Origin: Streptomonospora nanhaiensis
GTDB taxonomy: Bacteria > Actinomycetota > Actinomycetes > Streptosporangiales > Streptosporangiaceae
DNA length: 64,000 bases
NCBI RefSeq assembly: GCF_013410565.1
Contig: NZ_JACCFO010000001.1
Span: forward strand, 3,038,001-3,102,000
Reading direction: 5' to 3'
Below are positions 55,862 to 63,535 of this stretch, piece after piece. The translations under genes were made by a program, and so were the position numbers. The stretch's first letter is position 1. Each line of letters starts with the position of its first letter. Below the pieces are notes generated by a model. It did not search any database and was not told the DNA's origin. It saw nothing but the letters and a program-made list of their open reading frames with translations.

Positions 55862-58462
55862 TCAGTGAATGTCCCGGAGATCGAGCGCAATGTCCAGAGC
55901 TGGGCTGGAATGGGTCAGCGCGCCGACCGCCAGGAAGTCCACACCCGTGGCCGCCACGGCCGCGGCGTCGCCGAGGGCGAGCCCGCCGCTGGCCTCAAGG
56001 CGCGCGCGCCCGGCCACCAGCTCCACGGCTTCGCGCATCCGCTCCACGGTGAAGTTGTCCAGCAGGATCTCCTCGGCGCCGGCCGCCAGCGCGGGCTCGA
56101 TCTGGTCGATCCGGTCGACCTCGACCTCCAGCGGCACCCCGGGGCCGGCGGCCCGCACCGCCCGCACGGCCTCGGCCACGCCGCCGGCGGCCAGCACGTG
56201 GTTGTCCTTGATGAGGGCGGCATCGGCCAGACCGAAACGGTGGTTCACGCCGCCCCCGCAGCGCACCGCGTACTTCTCCAGCGCGCGCAGGCCCAGGTGG
56301 GTCTTGCGGCTGTCGCGGACGCGGGCGCCGGTGCCGGCGACCGCGGCCACCCAGGCGGCGGTGGCGGTGGCGATCCCCGACAGGTGGGTGAGGACGTTGA
56401 GGGCGGTGCGCTCGGCGGTGAGCAGGTGGCGGGTGCGGGCGGTGACGGTCATCAGCACGTCGCCCCGGCGCACGCGGTCGCCGTCGGCGACGTGTCTTCG
56501 GACCTCCATGACGCCTTCGGTGACCAGGGCGAACACGAGTTCGGCCACGGGCAGCCCGGCCACGACCCCCTCGGCGCGGGCGACCACGTCGGCGGTGCGG
56601 ATCTGGGCGGCGGGGATGGTGGCGGCGGTGGTGACGTCGACGCCGGTGCCCGCGCCCTCGCCGGGCGGCAGCAGGTCCTCGCGCAGCGCGGCGCGCACCC
56701 GCTCCACCACGGCCGCCGCGCCGCCGCCGGAGTGGCCGCCCGAGCGGGCGACCTCGGCCAGCTCCGGCAGCGCCTCCGGCGCGGGCTCGGCCGGGGGCCG
56801 GACGACCACGTACGGCCGCCCGCCCAGCGCCGCCCGCACCCCGAACCGGGACGCGGCGGGGTCGGCGCCGGCGGACGCCGGGGACTCCGCCTCGGCGCAC
56901 GCCCGCCGGTACGCCGCGTGCACCAGGGTCAGCGCCACGGTCAGCAGGTTGGCGGCCTCCCACGCCGGGGTGCCGGGCACGGCCTCGGCGTTGCGGGGGT
57001 CGGCGGCCACGGCACCCAGCTCCTCCAGCGCCGCCCCGAGCCCGTCCGCGTCGCGGACCACCCCGGCGTGCCGGGACATCACCGCGCGGACGCGCGGCAC
57101 CAGCTCGGGGGCCACCAGCCCGCCGGGGCCCTCGGGCGCGGCGGCCGGGCGGGCGCTCACGGCCGGGCCGCCGCCCGCGGCCAGGTCCTCGGCGACCCGG
57201 TGGGCGAACACCACGCTCTCCAGCAGCGAGTTGGAGGCCAGGCGGTTGGCCCCGTGCACGCCGGTGCGCGCGACCTCGCCCACGGCGTAGAGGCCGGCCA
57301 CCGTGGTGCGCCCGCGCAGGTCGGTGCGCAGCCCGCCCGAGGCGTAGTGGGCGGCCGGGGCGACCGGGATCGGCTCGGTCACCGGGTCGATGCCGTGCTT
57401 GCGGCACGCGGCCAGGATGGTGGGGAAGCGCTCCTCCCACATGGCGGCGCCGAAGTGCCGGGCGTCCAGCAGCACGTGGTCGGCGCCGGTGGCGGCCATG
57501 GCGGCGGCGATGCCCTGGGCCACCACGTCGCGCGGCGCGAGGTCGGCCAGCTCGTGGCGGTCGGCCATGAACCGGCGGCCCTCGGTGTCGAGGAGGAACG
57601 CGCCCTCGCCGCGCACCGCCTCGGAGATCAGCGGCTGCTGGCCGCGGGCCTGCGCACCCAGCCACAGCACGGTGGGGTGGAACTGGACGAACTCCAGGTC
57701 CTCGGCCTCGGCGCCGGCGCGCAGGCCCGCGGCCAGGCCGTCGCCGGTGGAGACCTCGGGGTTGGTGGTGGCGGCGAACACCTGGCCGATGCCGCCGGTG
57801 GCCAGGACCACGGCGCGCGCGGCGACCCGGCCCACGCCGTCGCGCTCGCCCTCACCCATCACGTGCACGGTGACCCCGGCGGCGGCGCTCGGCCCCTCGG
57901 CGCCGGAGGCGGGGGCCACCGGCAGCAGGTCGGGGACGAAGGCGTGCTCGATGACCTCGATGCGCGGCTCGGCGGCGACGGCGGAGATCAGCGCTCGCTC
58001 GATCTCGGCGCCGGTGGCGTCGCCGCCGGCGTGGGCGATGCGGCGGGCCCGGTGGCCGCCCTCGCGGGTCAGCTCCAGGCTGCCGTCGGCGGCGCGGTCG
58101 AAGGCCGTGCCGCGCTCGACCAGCCAGCGCAGCGCCTCGGGCCCGGCGGTGACCAGGGTGCGCACCGCGGCGACGTCGCACAGCTCGCGCCCGGCCACGA
58201 TGGTGTCGACCATGTGGGCCAGCGGGGCGTCGGAGGGGTCGACGACCGCGGCGATCCCGCCCTGGGCCCAGCGGGTGGAGCCGGTGGAGAGCAGGTCCTT
58301 GGTGACGAGCACCACCCGGCCGCGGGGCGCGAGTTCGGTGTAGCGCAGCGCGGTGCTCAGCCCGGCGATTCCGGAGCCGACGACCACGACGTCGGTCTCG
58401 ACGGTCCAGCCCGGCGCGGGCGCGGCGAGCCTGCGCGGCAGGGCGAAGGGGTTGTCCGGCAC
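55862..58462 (-). CDS. L-aspartate oxidase - nicotinate-nucleotide pyrophosphorylase fusion (NadB-NadC)
   Basis: One uninterrupted frame of 866 residues. Residues 1-~550 are NadB: FAD motif VVVGSGIAGLS, AHAGGDATGAEIE, VQFHPTVL and TGVHGANRLASNSLLES (401-417). Residues ~583-866 are NadC: HLSGIATATAAWV, DSRKTHLGLRALEKYAV, HRFGLADAALIKDNH and LEVEVDRIDQIE. The usual NadB C-terminal SRG-H-R-D motif is not seen; a Pro/Ala-rich stretch stands there instead. GTG 58462 follows AAGGAGG. It would make iminoaspartate and later nicotinate mononucleotide in NAD synthesis; NadA, the middle enzyme, is not in the window. Confidence 0.9.
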   Translation of the reverse strand: MPDNPFALPRRLAAPAPGWTVETDVVVVGSGIAGLSTALRYTELAPRGRVVLVTKDLLSTGSTRWAQGGIAAVVDPSDAPLAHMVDTIVAGRELCDVAAVRTLVTAGPEALRWLVERGTAFDRAADGSLELTREGGHRARRIAHAGGDATGAEIERALISAVAAEPRIEVIEHAFVPDLLPVAPASGAEGPSAAAGVTVHVMGEGERDGVGRVAARAVVLATGGIGQVFAATTNPEVSTGDGLAAGLRAGAEAEDLEFVQFHPTVLWLGAQARGQQPLISEAVRGEGAFLLDTEGRRFMADRHELADLAPRDVVAQGIAAAMAATGADHVLLDARHFGAAMWEERFPTILAACRKHGIDPVTEPIPVAPAAHYASGGLRTDLRGRTTVAGLYAVGEVARTGVHGANRLASNSLLESVVFAHRVAEDLAAGGGPAVSARPAAAPEGPGGLVAPELVPRVRAVMSRHAGVVRDADGLGAALEELGAVAADPRNAEAVPGTPAWEAANLLTVALTLVHAAYRRACAEAESPASAGADPAASRFGVRAALGGRPYVVVRPPAEPAPEALPELAEVARSGGHSGGGAAAVVERVRAALREDLLPPGEGAGTGVDVTTAATIPAAQIRTADVVARAEGVVAGLPVAELVFALVTEGVMEVRRHVADGDRVRRGDVLMTVTARTRHLLTAERTALNVLTHLSGIATATAAWVAAVAGTGARVRDSRKTHLGLRALEKYAVRCGGGVNHRFGLADAALIKDNHVLAAGGVAEAVRAVRAAGPGVPLEVEVDRIDQIEPALAAGAEEILLDNFTVERMREAVELVAGRARLEASGGLALGDAAAVAATGVDFLAVGALTHSSPALDIALDLRDIH

Positions 58463-58499
58463 CGCGGTCCTCCTTGTTCCGCCGCCGCCCTCGCCGAGG

Positions 58500-59360
58500 T
58501 CACAGGGTGAGCGGCACGTTGTCGATCAGCCGGGTCCTGCCCACCCACGCCGCCACGAGCAGCACGGCGTCGCCCCGGTGGTCGGCGGCCACCTCGGTGA
58601 AGGTGCCGGCGTCGACCAGGGCCAGGTAGTCCACCGACACCGGCGGAGTGGCCTGAGCTGCCTCGTCGAGGACCGCCCGGGCCGCACTGAGGATACCCAC
58701 CGGCCCGGTGACCGAGGCGTCCGCCCCGGCCAGCAGGGCGCGCGACAGCGCCAGCGCGCTGCGCCGCTCCTCGGGGCTGAGGTAGGCGTTGCGGCTGGAG
58801 GAGGCGAGGTTGTCGGGGTCGCGCATGGTGGGCGCCGCCACGACGGTGACGGGCATGTTGAGGTCGCGCACCATGCGGCGGACCAGGGCGAGCTGCTGGG
58901 CGTCCTTCTGGCCGAACACCGCGATGTCGGGGCGCACCAGGTTGAACAGCTTGTTGACGACCGTGAGGACCCCGCCGAAGAAGCCGGGGCGGGACGCGCC
59001 CTCCAGGACGGCGCCCATGGGGCCGGGGTCCACCCGCACGATCTGCTCGCCGGGGTACATGTCCTCGACCGAGGGCGCGAAGACCAGCGCCACGCCCTCC
59101 TCGGCGCACACGGCGAGGTCGGCGTCGAGGTCGCGGGGGTAGCGCTCGTAGTCCTCGCCGGGGCCGAACTGCAGCGGGTTGACGAACACGCTGACCACGA
59201 CCGCGTCGGCGTGCTCGCGCGCGGCGGCGATGAGGGAGCGGTGCCCGTTGTGCAGGGCGCCCATGGTGGGCACCAGCGCGACCCGCCCGAGCCGGGAGCG
59301 CAGCCGGCCGAGCTCCTCGGGGGTGCGGGCGAGTGCGGGGGCGGGGATGGGGTGGCTCAT
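58500..59360 (-). CDS. panC: Pantothenate synthetase
   Basis: Joins pantoate and beta-alanine using ATP; 286 residues. It carries the HIGH-like [15 protein letters not shown], the [18 protein letters not shown] block, [20 protein letters not shown] and the KMSKS-region counterpart [18 protein letters not shown]. In that last block Asn and Ser replace the more common Gly and Leu, a small deviation. The ATG at 59360 is 46 bases after the DUF2520 gene. panD is not between panC and nadB as it is in many relatives. Confidence 0.94.
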   Translation of the reverse strand: MSHPIPAPALARTPEELGRLRSRLGRVALVPTMGALHNGHRSLIAAAREHADAVVVSVFVNPLQFGPGEDYERYPRDLDADLAVCAEEGVALVFAPSVEDMYPGEQIVRVDPGPMGAVLEGASRPGFFGGVLTVVNKLFNLVRPDIAVFGQKDAQQLALVRRMVRDLNMPVTVVAAPTMRDPDNLASSSRNAYLSPEERRSALALSRALLAGADASVTGPVGILSAARAVLDEAAQATPPVSVDYLALVDAGTFTEVAADHRGDAVLLVAAWVGRTRLIDNVPLTL

Positions 59361-59406
59361 GGGGGCTCTTTCGTGGGTGCGGGTCCGGGGTCCGGGGGCC
59401 GCCGCC

Positions 59407-60297
59407 CTAGTCCTGGAGCACGTCCAGCAGGCGTTCGGCGTCGTGCGGCTTGAGCAGGCCGGCGGCCAGCGCGCGGTCGGCGGTCAGCCGGGCCAGCGCG
59501 ATGTAGGCGGGCACGCTCTCGGGCGAGTGCCGCCGCAGCTCGGCGATGTGGGCGGCGACGGTGGCGGTGTCGCCGCGCAGCACGGGCCCGCTCAGGCCGT
59601 CCATGCCCAGGCGCAGGGCGTTGTCCAGCGCGGCGCCCAGCAGCGGACCCAGCAGGCGGCCGGGGTTGTCCACCCCGGCGGCGCCCAGCAGGGCGGCGCT
59701 CTCGGCGACCAGCGTGACCAGGTGGTTCGCGCCCCCGGCCAGGGCGGTGTGGTACAGGGTGCGGTGCTCCTCGGCGATCCACACGGGCTCGGCGCCCATC
59801 TCGACCACCAGCGCCTCGGCGATGGGCCGCAGGGTGTCGGGGGCGGTGACACCGAAGGAGGCGCTGGCCAGCCGGTCGAGGTCCTCGTCGCGGCCGGTGA
59901 AGGTCATGACGGGGTGCAGGGCCAGGGGCAGGGCCCCGGCTGCGGTGGCGGGCGCCAGCACCTGGTGGCCGTGGGCGCCGCTGGTGTGCACCAGGAAGGT
60001 GCCGGTGACGTCGGCGCCGGTCTCGACCAGGCCGCGCACGAGGGGTTCCAGGGCGTCGTCGGGGACGGTGAGCAGCACGAGGTCGGCGGAGTCCACGACG
60101 TCGGAGGGGTCGGTGAGGCGGGCGGTGGGGAGCCGGGCCTCGGCCAGGCGGCGGGAGCGCTCGGACACGGCCGAGGCGGCCACCACCTCGTGTCCGGCGC
60201 GGGCCAGGGCCGCGCCCAGCGCGGAGCCGACCCGGCCGGCGCCGACGACCCCGACGCGCAGCCGCGCCGGGCGTTCGGAGTTCTCCTGGGGCCGCAT
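59407..60297 (-). CDS. DUF2520 / Rossmann-fold NAD(P)-binding protein
   Basis: Protein of 296 residues. The N-terminal Rossmann domain has [22 protein letters not shown]-terminal helical DUF2520 domain follows, with [20 protein letters not shown] and [15 protein letters not shown]. It resembles ketopantoate/pyrroline-carboxylate reductase-like dehydrogenases and often precedes panC, so a role in pantothenate synthesis has been supposed in general; the reaction is unproven. ATG 60297 has AGG close upstream. It is the first gene of the cofactor operon. Confidence 0.85.
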   Translation of the reverse strand: MRPQENSERPARLRVGVVGAGRVGSALGAALARAGHEVVAASAVSERSRRLAEARLPTARLTDPSDVVDSADLVLLTVPDDALEPLVRGLVETGADVTGTFLVHTSGAHGHQVLAPATAAGALPLALHPVMTFTGRDEDLDRLASASFGVTAPDTLRPIAEALVVEMGAEPVWIAEEHRTLYHTALAGGANHLVTLVAESAALLGAAGVDNPGRLLGPLLGAALDNALRLGMDGLSGPVLRGDTATVAAHIAELRRHSPESVPAYIALARLTADRALAAGLLKPHDAERLLDVLQD

Positions 60298-60605
60298 CGC
60301 ACCTCGTTCCAGTCCACTCGGGTACCGGACATTGTGCGGCCAGCTTACTGAGCGCCGTCGGCCGTCGCGGTCGCGCCACCCCGGTGCGGCGCGCCGCCGG
60401 GGCGGTGCCCGGCGGGGGCGGCGGCGGGCGGGGCGGTCGGGGACCGCGCGGGCCGCGCGGGGGCCGGCCCCGTGTCCGGAGGCCGCGGCGGGCGGGGCCG
60501 CCGGGGAGGCGACCGGCGCCGGCCCGCGGGGGGCCGGCGCCGGTGCCCGCGTGCGGGCACGGATACCGCGCGCGGGCGCCTGGGGCGCGCTCCGCTGAGC
60601 GGGGC
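60298..60605. other. Region between chaplin gene and the DUF2520 operon
   Basis: Besides the tandem hairpins at 60512-60560 this stretch is GC-rich without a gene; the part next to 60300-60350 is less GC-rich and likely carries the operon promoter. Confidence 0.4.
60512..60560 (-). terminator. Tandem terminators after the first chaplin gene
   Basis: Two adjacent hairpins: a perfect 14-bp stem (60512-60525 with 60531-60544) and GTGCCCGC-GT-GCGGGCAC (60543-60560), both within 95 bases of the chaplin stop. Confidence 0.8.
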
Positions 60606-60848
60606 CTACTGGTTGCTGACGATGACGCCGGAGTTCCAGCAGCTCGCGCCGGCGTTGCCGAGCACGGCGACCGCGTTGCCGCAGCCGTTGACGGGGACGT
60701 CGGCGTTGACGACGGCCTGGTTGCCGGCGACGACCCCGCCGTTGCCGGAGGTCTGGACGTAGTCGGAGGCGAAGGCGGGGGTGCCCGCCAGGAGGACGGC
60801 CGCGGAGGCGGCGGTGACGATGCCGGCGGCGAGAGACTTCTTCAGCAC
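60606..60848 (-). CDS. Short chaplin (hydrophobic aerial-hypha surface protein)
   Basis: Secreted protein of 80 residues with a signal peptide (VLKKSLAAGIVTAASAAVLL to about residue 27, cleaved near AFA). One chaplin domain follows, with GNGGVVAGNQAVVNADVPVN, GCGNAVAVLGNAG and two Cys (GCGN, ASCWN) that form the typical disulfide. It has no LPXTG, so it is a short, amyloid-forming type. GTG 60848 has AGGGG eight bases upstream. Confidence 0.92.
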   Translation of the reverse strand: MLKKSLAAGIVTAASAAVLLAGTPAFASDYVQTSGNGGVVAGNQAVVNADVPVNGCGNAVAVLGNAGASCWNSGVIVSNQ

Positions 60849-60868
60849 GTGGATTCCCCTCTTCCAGA

Positions 60869-60887
60869 CCGGGCGGGGGTCGCCCGG
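60869..60887 (-). promoter_or_regulatory. Leader hairpin upstream of chaplin 1
   Basis: CCGGGCG-GGGGT-CGCCCGG lies about 21 bases before the start codon, directly next to the ribosome site. The second chaplin has a hairpin at a matching position. Confidence 0.4.
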
Positions 60888-61275
60888 CCGTCGCGGTTGC
60901 TGCCTGAGCACGCGCTGTGCTCGGCACCCATCTACGCACACCGACGCCCGTCCGCGCCGCCGGCCACCAGCGCGGATCACATTAAGGAACGATAATGGGA
61001 CGCTGAGTCGCCGCACATTTCCGGATTTGGATCCGCGTACCGCCCGCTGTCTGCAGCGACATGTGAGAGAGGACACATGCGATGTGCCCGATTTCGCCCG
61101 CCGCCTATCCGGCGTTTCGGTGAGAAGAGTTCCGACCCGGTTCCGGGCGGGGCGAAACGAGCACGGGCGTACGCACGTTGCGAATCCATACCGGGACCGC
61201 CCCAGAGGCACCGGAACGGGCGTATCGACCGGACACGACCGCCGGACGGGCGGCGTCCGCCCCGGAGACACGAAA

Positions 61276-61304
61276 GGGCCGGCGCCGCGCAGCGGCACCG
61301 GCCC
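61276..61304 (-). terminator. Terminator after the second chaplin gene
   Basis: A 13-bp stem with one C-A mismatch and a 3-base loop, about 48 bases after the stop codon at 61352. Confidence 0.7.
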
Positions 61305-61351
61305 CGTGCTGACCGCGGCTCCCCGGGAGGGCGAGCCGCGGCCGGGATCCC

Positions 61352-61594
61352 TCAGTTCTTGACGAAGGCGCCGGAGTCCTCGCAGTAGGCGCCGGCGTTG
61401 CCGATCACGGCGATGGCGTTGCCGCACACGTTGATCGGGACGTTCAGGTCCAGGCCGAGCTGGTTGCCGCCCAGGATGCTGCCGTTGCCCGACGTCTCCT
61501 GCTCGACCTCGGCGGAGGCGGCGGGCGCCCCGGCGATGAACGCACCGGCAGCGGCGGCGGCGATGGCGCTGGCGACCAGGGTCTTCTTCAGCAC
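61352..61594 (-). CDS. Short chaplin
   Basis: Secreted protein of 80 residues, the same length as its neighbour. The signal peptide includes SAIAAAAAGAFIAGAPA and ends near residue 28. The chaplin domain contains GNGSILGGNQLGLDLNVPIN, VCGNAIAVIGNAG and a second Cys in AYCEDSG. GTG 61594 has GGAGGGG seven bases upstream. The two proteins share the architecture but differ in most non-core positions, so the pair is an old duplication rather than a recent one. Confidence 0.92.
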   Translation of the reverse strand: MLKKTLVASAIAAAAAGAFIAGAPAASAEVEQETSGNGSILGGNQLGLDLNVPINVCGNAIAVIGNAGAYCEDSGAFVKN

Positions 61595-61947
61595 GTGGTT
61601 TCCCCTCCAGGCCGGTCGGACAGGACCGGCCGGCGTCGTTGACTATTCGTAGGAACACGATCACACATCGCGTTCGAAACTCAATCTAGTCACACGCGGT
61701 CACGCGTGTCCCGCATTTCCACCAACCCCGCGAAAGTGAATAAGCAGGGGGAATCATTCACCCACGTGCCTTGCCCGCGTTTGTCCGGACATTCCCGCCG
61801 ATAACTCTCCGTGCATGCCGGGACATCACGCCCGGGGAGTGACACACACCACATCACGGAATCCCGGCCGTGTGTCGCCGCTCCCCCGGGCGGGCGGAGG
61901 GGTAGGGCGCGCCGCGGGCGGGCGCCGCCGGTCCGCCCGTCCGCGGC
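61595..61947. other. Region upstream of the second chaplin gene
   Basis: No gene is seen in 353 bases. The segment from 61635 to 61870 is relatively AT-rich and should include the chaplin promoter; the end near 61900 is GC-rich. Confidence 0.45.
61610..61631 (-). promoter_or_regulatory. Leader hairpin upstream of chaplin 2
   Basis: GGCCGGTC (61610-61617) and GACCGGCC (61624-61631) enclose a 6-base loop, about 15 bases before the start codon and abutting the GGAGGGG ribosome site. Confidence 0.4.
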
Positions 61948-63003
61948 TCACCCCGGCCCGGGCCCGGCACCCTCCCGGCCGTGCGCGCCGCCCTCGGGCC
62001 CGGTCCCGCCGGCGGTGTGCGCGTCATCGGCGCCGTGCGTGCCGCCGGCGGTGCCGGCGTTGTGGGCGTACAGCTCGCGCAGGCGGCGCAGCAGGGCCTC
62101 GCGCACGCTGTCGGGCGACAGCACGCGCACCGGGGTGCCCAGGCGCAGCAGGAAGCAGGCCAGCCCGTCGGCGTCGGGGCCGCCGACCTCCACGACGGTG
62201 GCGCCGGGGCCGTCCGCCCGGTGGGTGCCGACCGACGGCGGGACCAGGCGCACGGCCCGCTCCATCGGCACGGGCAGGCGCGCCACCGCGTACACCGGGT
62301 AGGTGGCGGCGGCCCGGGCGCGCGCGACCAGCGCGGCGGGGTCGGGCGCGCCGGCCGCCTCGACGGGCCGCCCGCTCGGCTCCAGCCCTTGGACCCGGTC
62401 GCCCCGGAAGGTCCGCCACTCGCCCCGGGCCACGTCCCGGGCGACCAGGTACCAGCGCCGCCCGGCCCGCACCACGCGGTAGGGGTCGACCTCGCGGACG
62501 GTGGCGCGCCCCGCGCGGTCGCGGTAGGACAGGCGCGCCCGCTCGCCCCGGCGGCACGCGGCGGCCAGGTCCAGCAGCGTGCCGGGGGCGATCTGCGGCT
62601 CGGCGGGCCCGGGCAGGTGCACCAGCGCCGCGTCCATCGCGCCCAGCCGCTCGGCCACCACCCCCGGCAGCACCTGCCGCAGCTTCAGCAGGGCCGACAG
62701 CGCCGCCTGGTCGCCGCCCAGGACCCCGCTGACGGCGGCCTCGCGCAGGGCGACGGCGACCGCCAGCGCCTCCTCCTCGTCCAGGACCAGGGGCGGCATG
62801 CGCCGCCCGACTCCGAGGCGGTAGCCGCCCCACGGGCCGGGGTCGGACTCCACCCCGTAGCCCAGCTCCCGCAGCCGCGCGATGTCGCGGCGCACCGTGC
62901 GGTCGGTGACCGACAGCCGCTCGGCGAGTTCGCCGCACGTCCACGACGGGCGCGCGGCCAGCAGGGCGACCAGGTGGAGCAGGCGGGCGGACGTGGTGAT
63001 CAC
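61948..63003 (-). CDS. WYL-domain transcriptional regulator (DeoR-type HTH)
   Basis: Regulator of 351 residues. The N-terminal HTH-11 domain contains TCGELAERLSVTDRTVRRDI and ARLRELGYGVE. A helical region comes next, then a WYL ligand-binding domain with RARLSYRDRAGRATVREVDP and RRWYLVARD. A C-terminal extension ends in a Gly/His/Glu-rich tail. GTG 63003 gives the family start; the longer frame overlaps the divergent promoter. It probably controls itself and the divergent VOC gene 63 bases away. Confidence 0.87.
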   Translation of the reverse strand: MITTSARLLHLVALLAARPSWTCGELAERLSVTDRTVRRDIARLRELGYGVESDPGPWGGYRLGVGRRMPPLVLDEEEALAVAVALREAAVSGVLGGDQAALSALLKLRQVLPGVVAERLGAMDAALVHLPGPAEPQIAPGTLLDLAAACRRGERARLSYRDRAGRATVREVDPYRVVRAGRRWYLVARDVARGEWRTFRGDRVQGLEPSGRPVEAAGAPDPAALVARARAAATYPVYAVARLPVPMERAVRLVPPSVGTHRADGPGATVVEVGGPDADGLACFLLRLGTPVRVLSPDSVREALLRRLRELYAHNAGTAGGTHGADDAHTAGGTGPEGGAHGREGAGPGPG

Positions 63004-63054
63004 CGTCTGAGTGTGCGGCAGCCGACCCGGACCCAACTCGTCCGGGTCGGGTTC

Positions 63055-63060
63055 TAGGGT
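63055..63060 (+). promoter_or_regulatory. -10 element of a leaderless transcript for the VOC gene
   Basis: TAGGGT lies six bases before ATG 63067, with no ribosome-binding sequence between them. This spacing places the transcription start at or next to the A of the ATG. Confidence 0.5.
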
Positions 63061-63066
63061 CCCTGC

Positions 63067-63459
63067 ATGAACTCCGAAGCCGCACCCGCGGGCGCGCCCG
63101 CCTTCCGCTACGCCGCCGTCACGTTCGACTGCGCCGACCCCGCCGAGATGGCCCGCTTCTACGGCGGCCTGCTCGGCCTGCCGGTGGTCTACTCAAGCGA
63201 CCACTTCGTCCTGCTCGGCCGCGAGGGGGCGCCCGGGCTGGGGTTCAACCGCCTGGCGGACTACCGGCGCCCGACCTGGCCGGACCCCGCGCAGGAGAAG
63301 CAGGCCCACATCGAACTGGGCGTGGACGACCTCGACGACGCCCAGGCCCACCTGGTCGCCAACGGCGCGGTCGCGCCGGAGTTCCAGCCCAGCCCCGACC
63401 GGTGGCGGGTCCTGCTCGACCCCGCCGGGCACCCGTTCTGCATCTCCACCATGGTCTGA
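63067..63459 (+). CDS. VOC (glyoxalase/bleomycin resistance-like) protein
   Basis: Small protein of 130 residues with two beta-alpha-beta-beta-beta units. The first has FDCADPAEMARFYGGLLGLP and the second HIELGVDDLDDAQAHLVANG and VLLDPAGHPFCIS. Actinobacterial members of this 'glyoxalase-like' group often lack a known substrate. ATG 63067 appears leaderless. Divergence from a WYL regulator suggests ligand-induced expression. Confidence 0.85.
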   Translation: MNSEAAPAGAPAFRYAAVTFDCADPAEMARFYGGLLGLPVVYSSDHFVLLGREGAPGLGFNRLADYRRPTWPDPAQEKQAHIELGVDDLDDAQAHLVANGAVAPEFQPSPDRWRVLLDPAGHPFCISTMV

Positions 63460-63486
63460 CCCGAGGGCGGGGACGGCCCGCCCCGG

Positions 63487-63531
63487 GCCGCCGCGCGGCC
63501 GGCCGCCGAGGCGGTGCGGCCGCGCGGCGGC
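63487..63531. terminator. Terminator between convergent VOC and PH-domain genes
   Basis: GCCGCCGCGCGGCC (63487-63500) pairs perfectly with 63518-63531; the 17-base loop itself contains a smaller GCCGCC/GGCGG hairpin. Confidence 0.75.
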
Positions 63532-63535
63532 GCCG

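Larger units (their letters stand above)
60849..61351. other. Region between the two chaplin genes
   Basis: No gene is seen in 503 bases. It contains the leader of the first chaplin with hairpins at 60869-60887 and 60906-60922 (GAGCAC-GCGCT-GTGCTC), a less GC-rich stretch around 60970-61080, and the second chaplin's terminator at 61276-61304. Confidence 0.45.

Noticed and set aside
54752-58510. A 1252-residue plus-strand open frame opposite coaX and nadBC
   Set aside because: Low-complexity Gly/His/Arg/Gln composition and exact overlap with genuine genes on the other strand; a GC-bias artefact.
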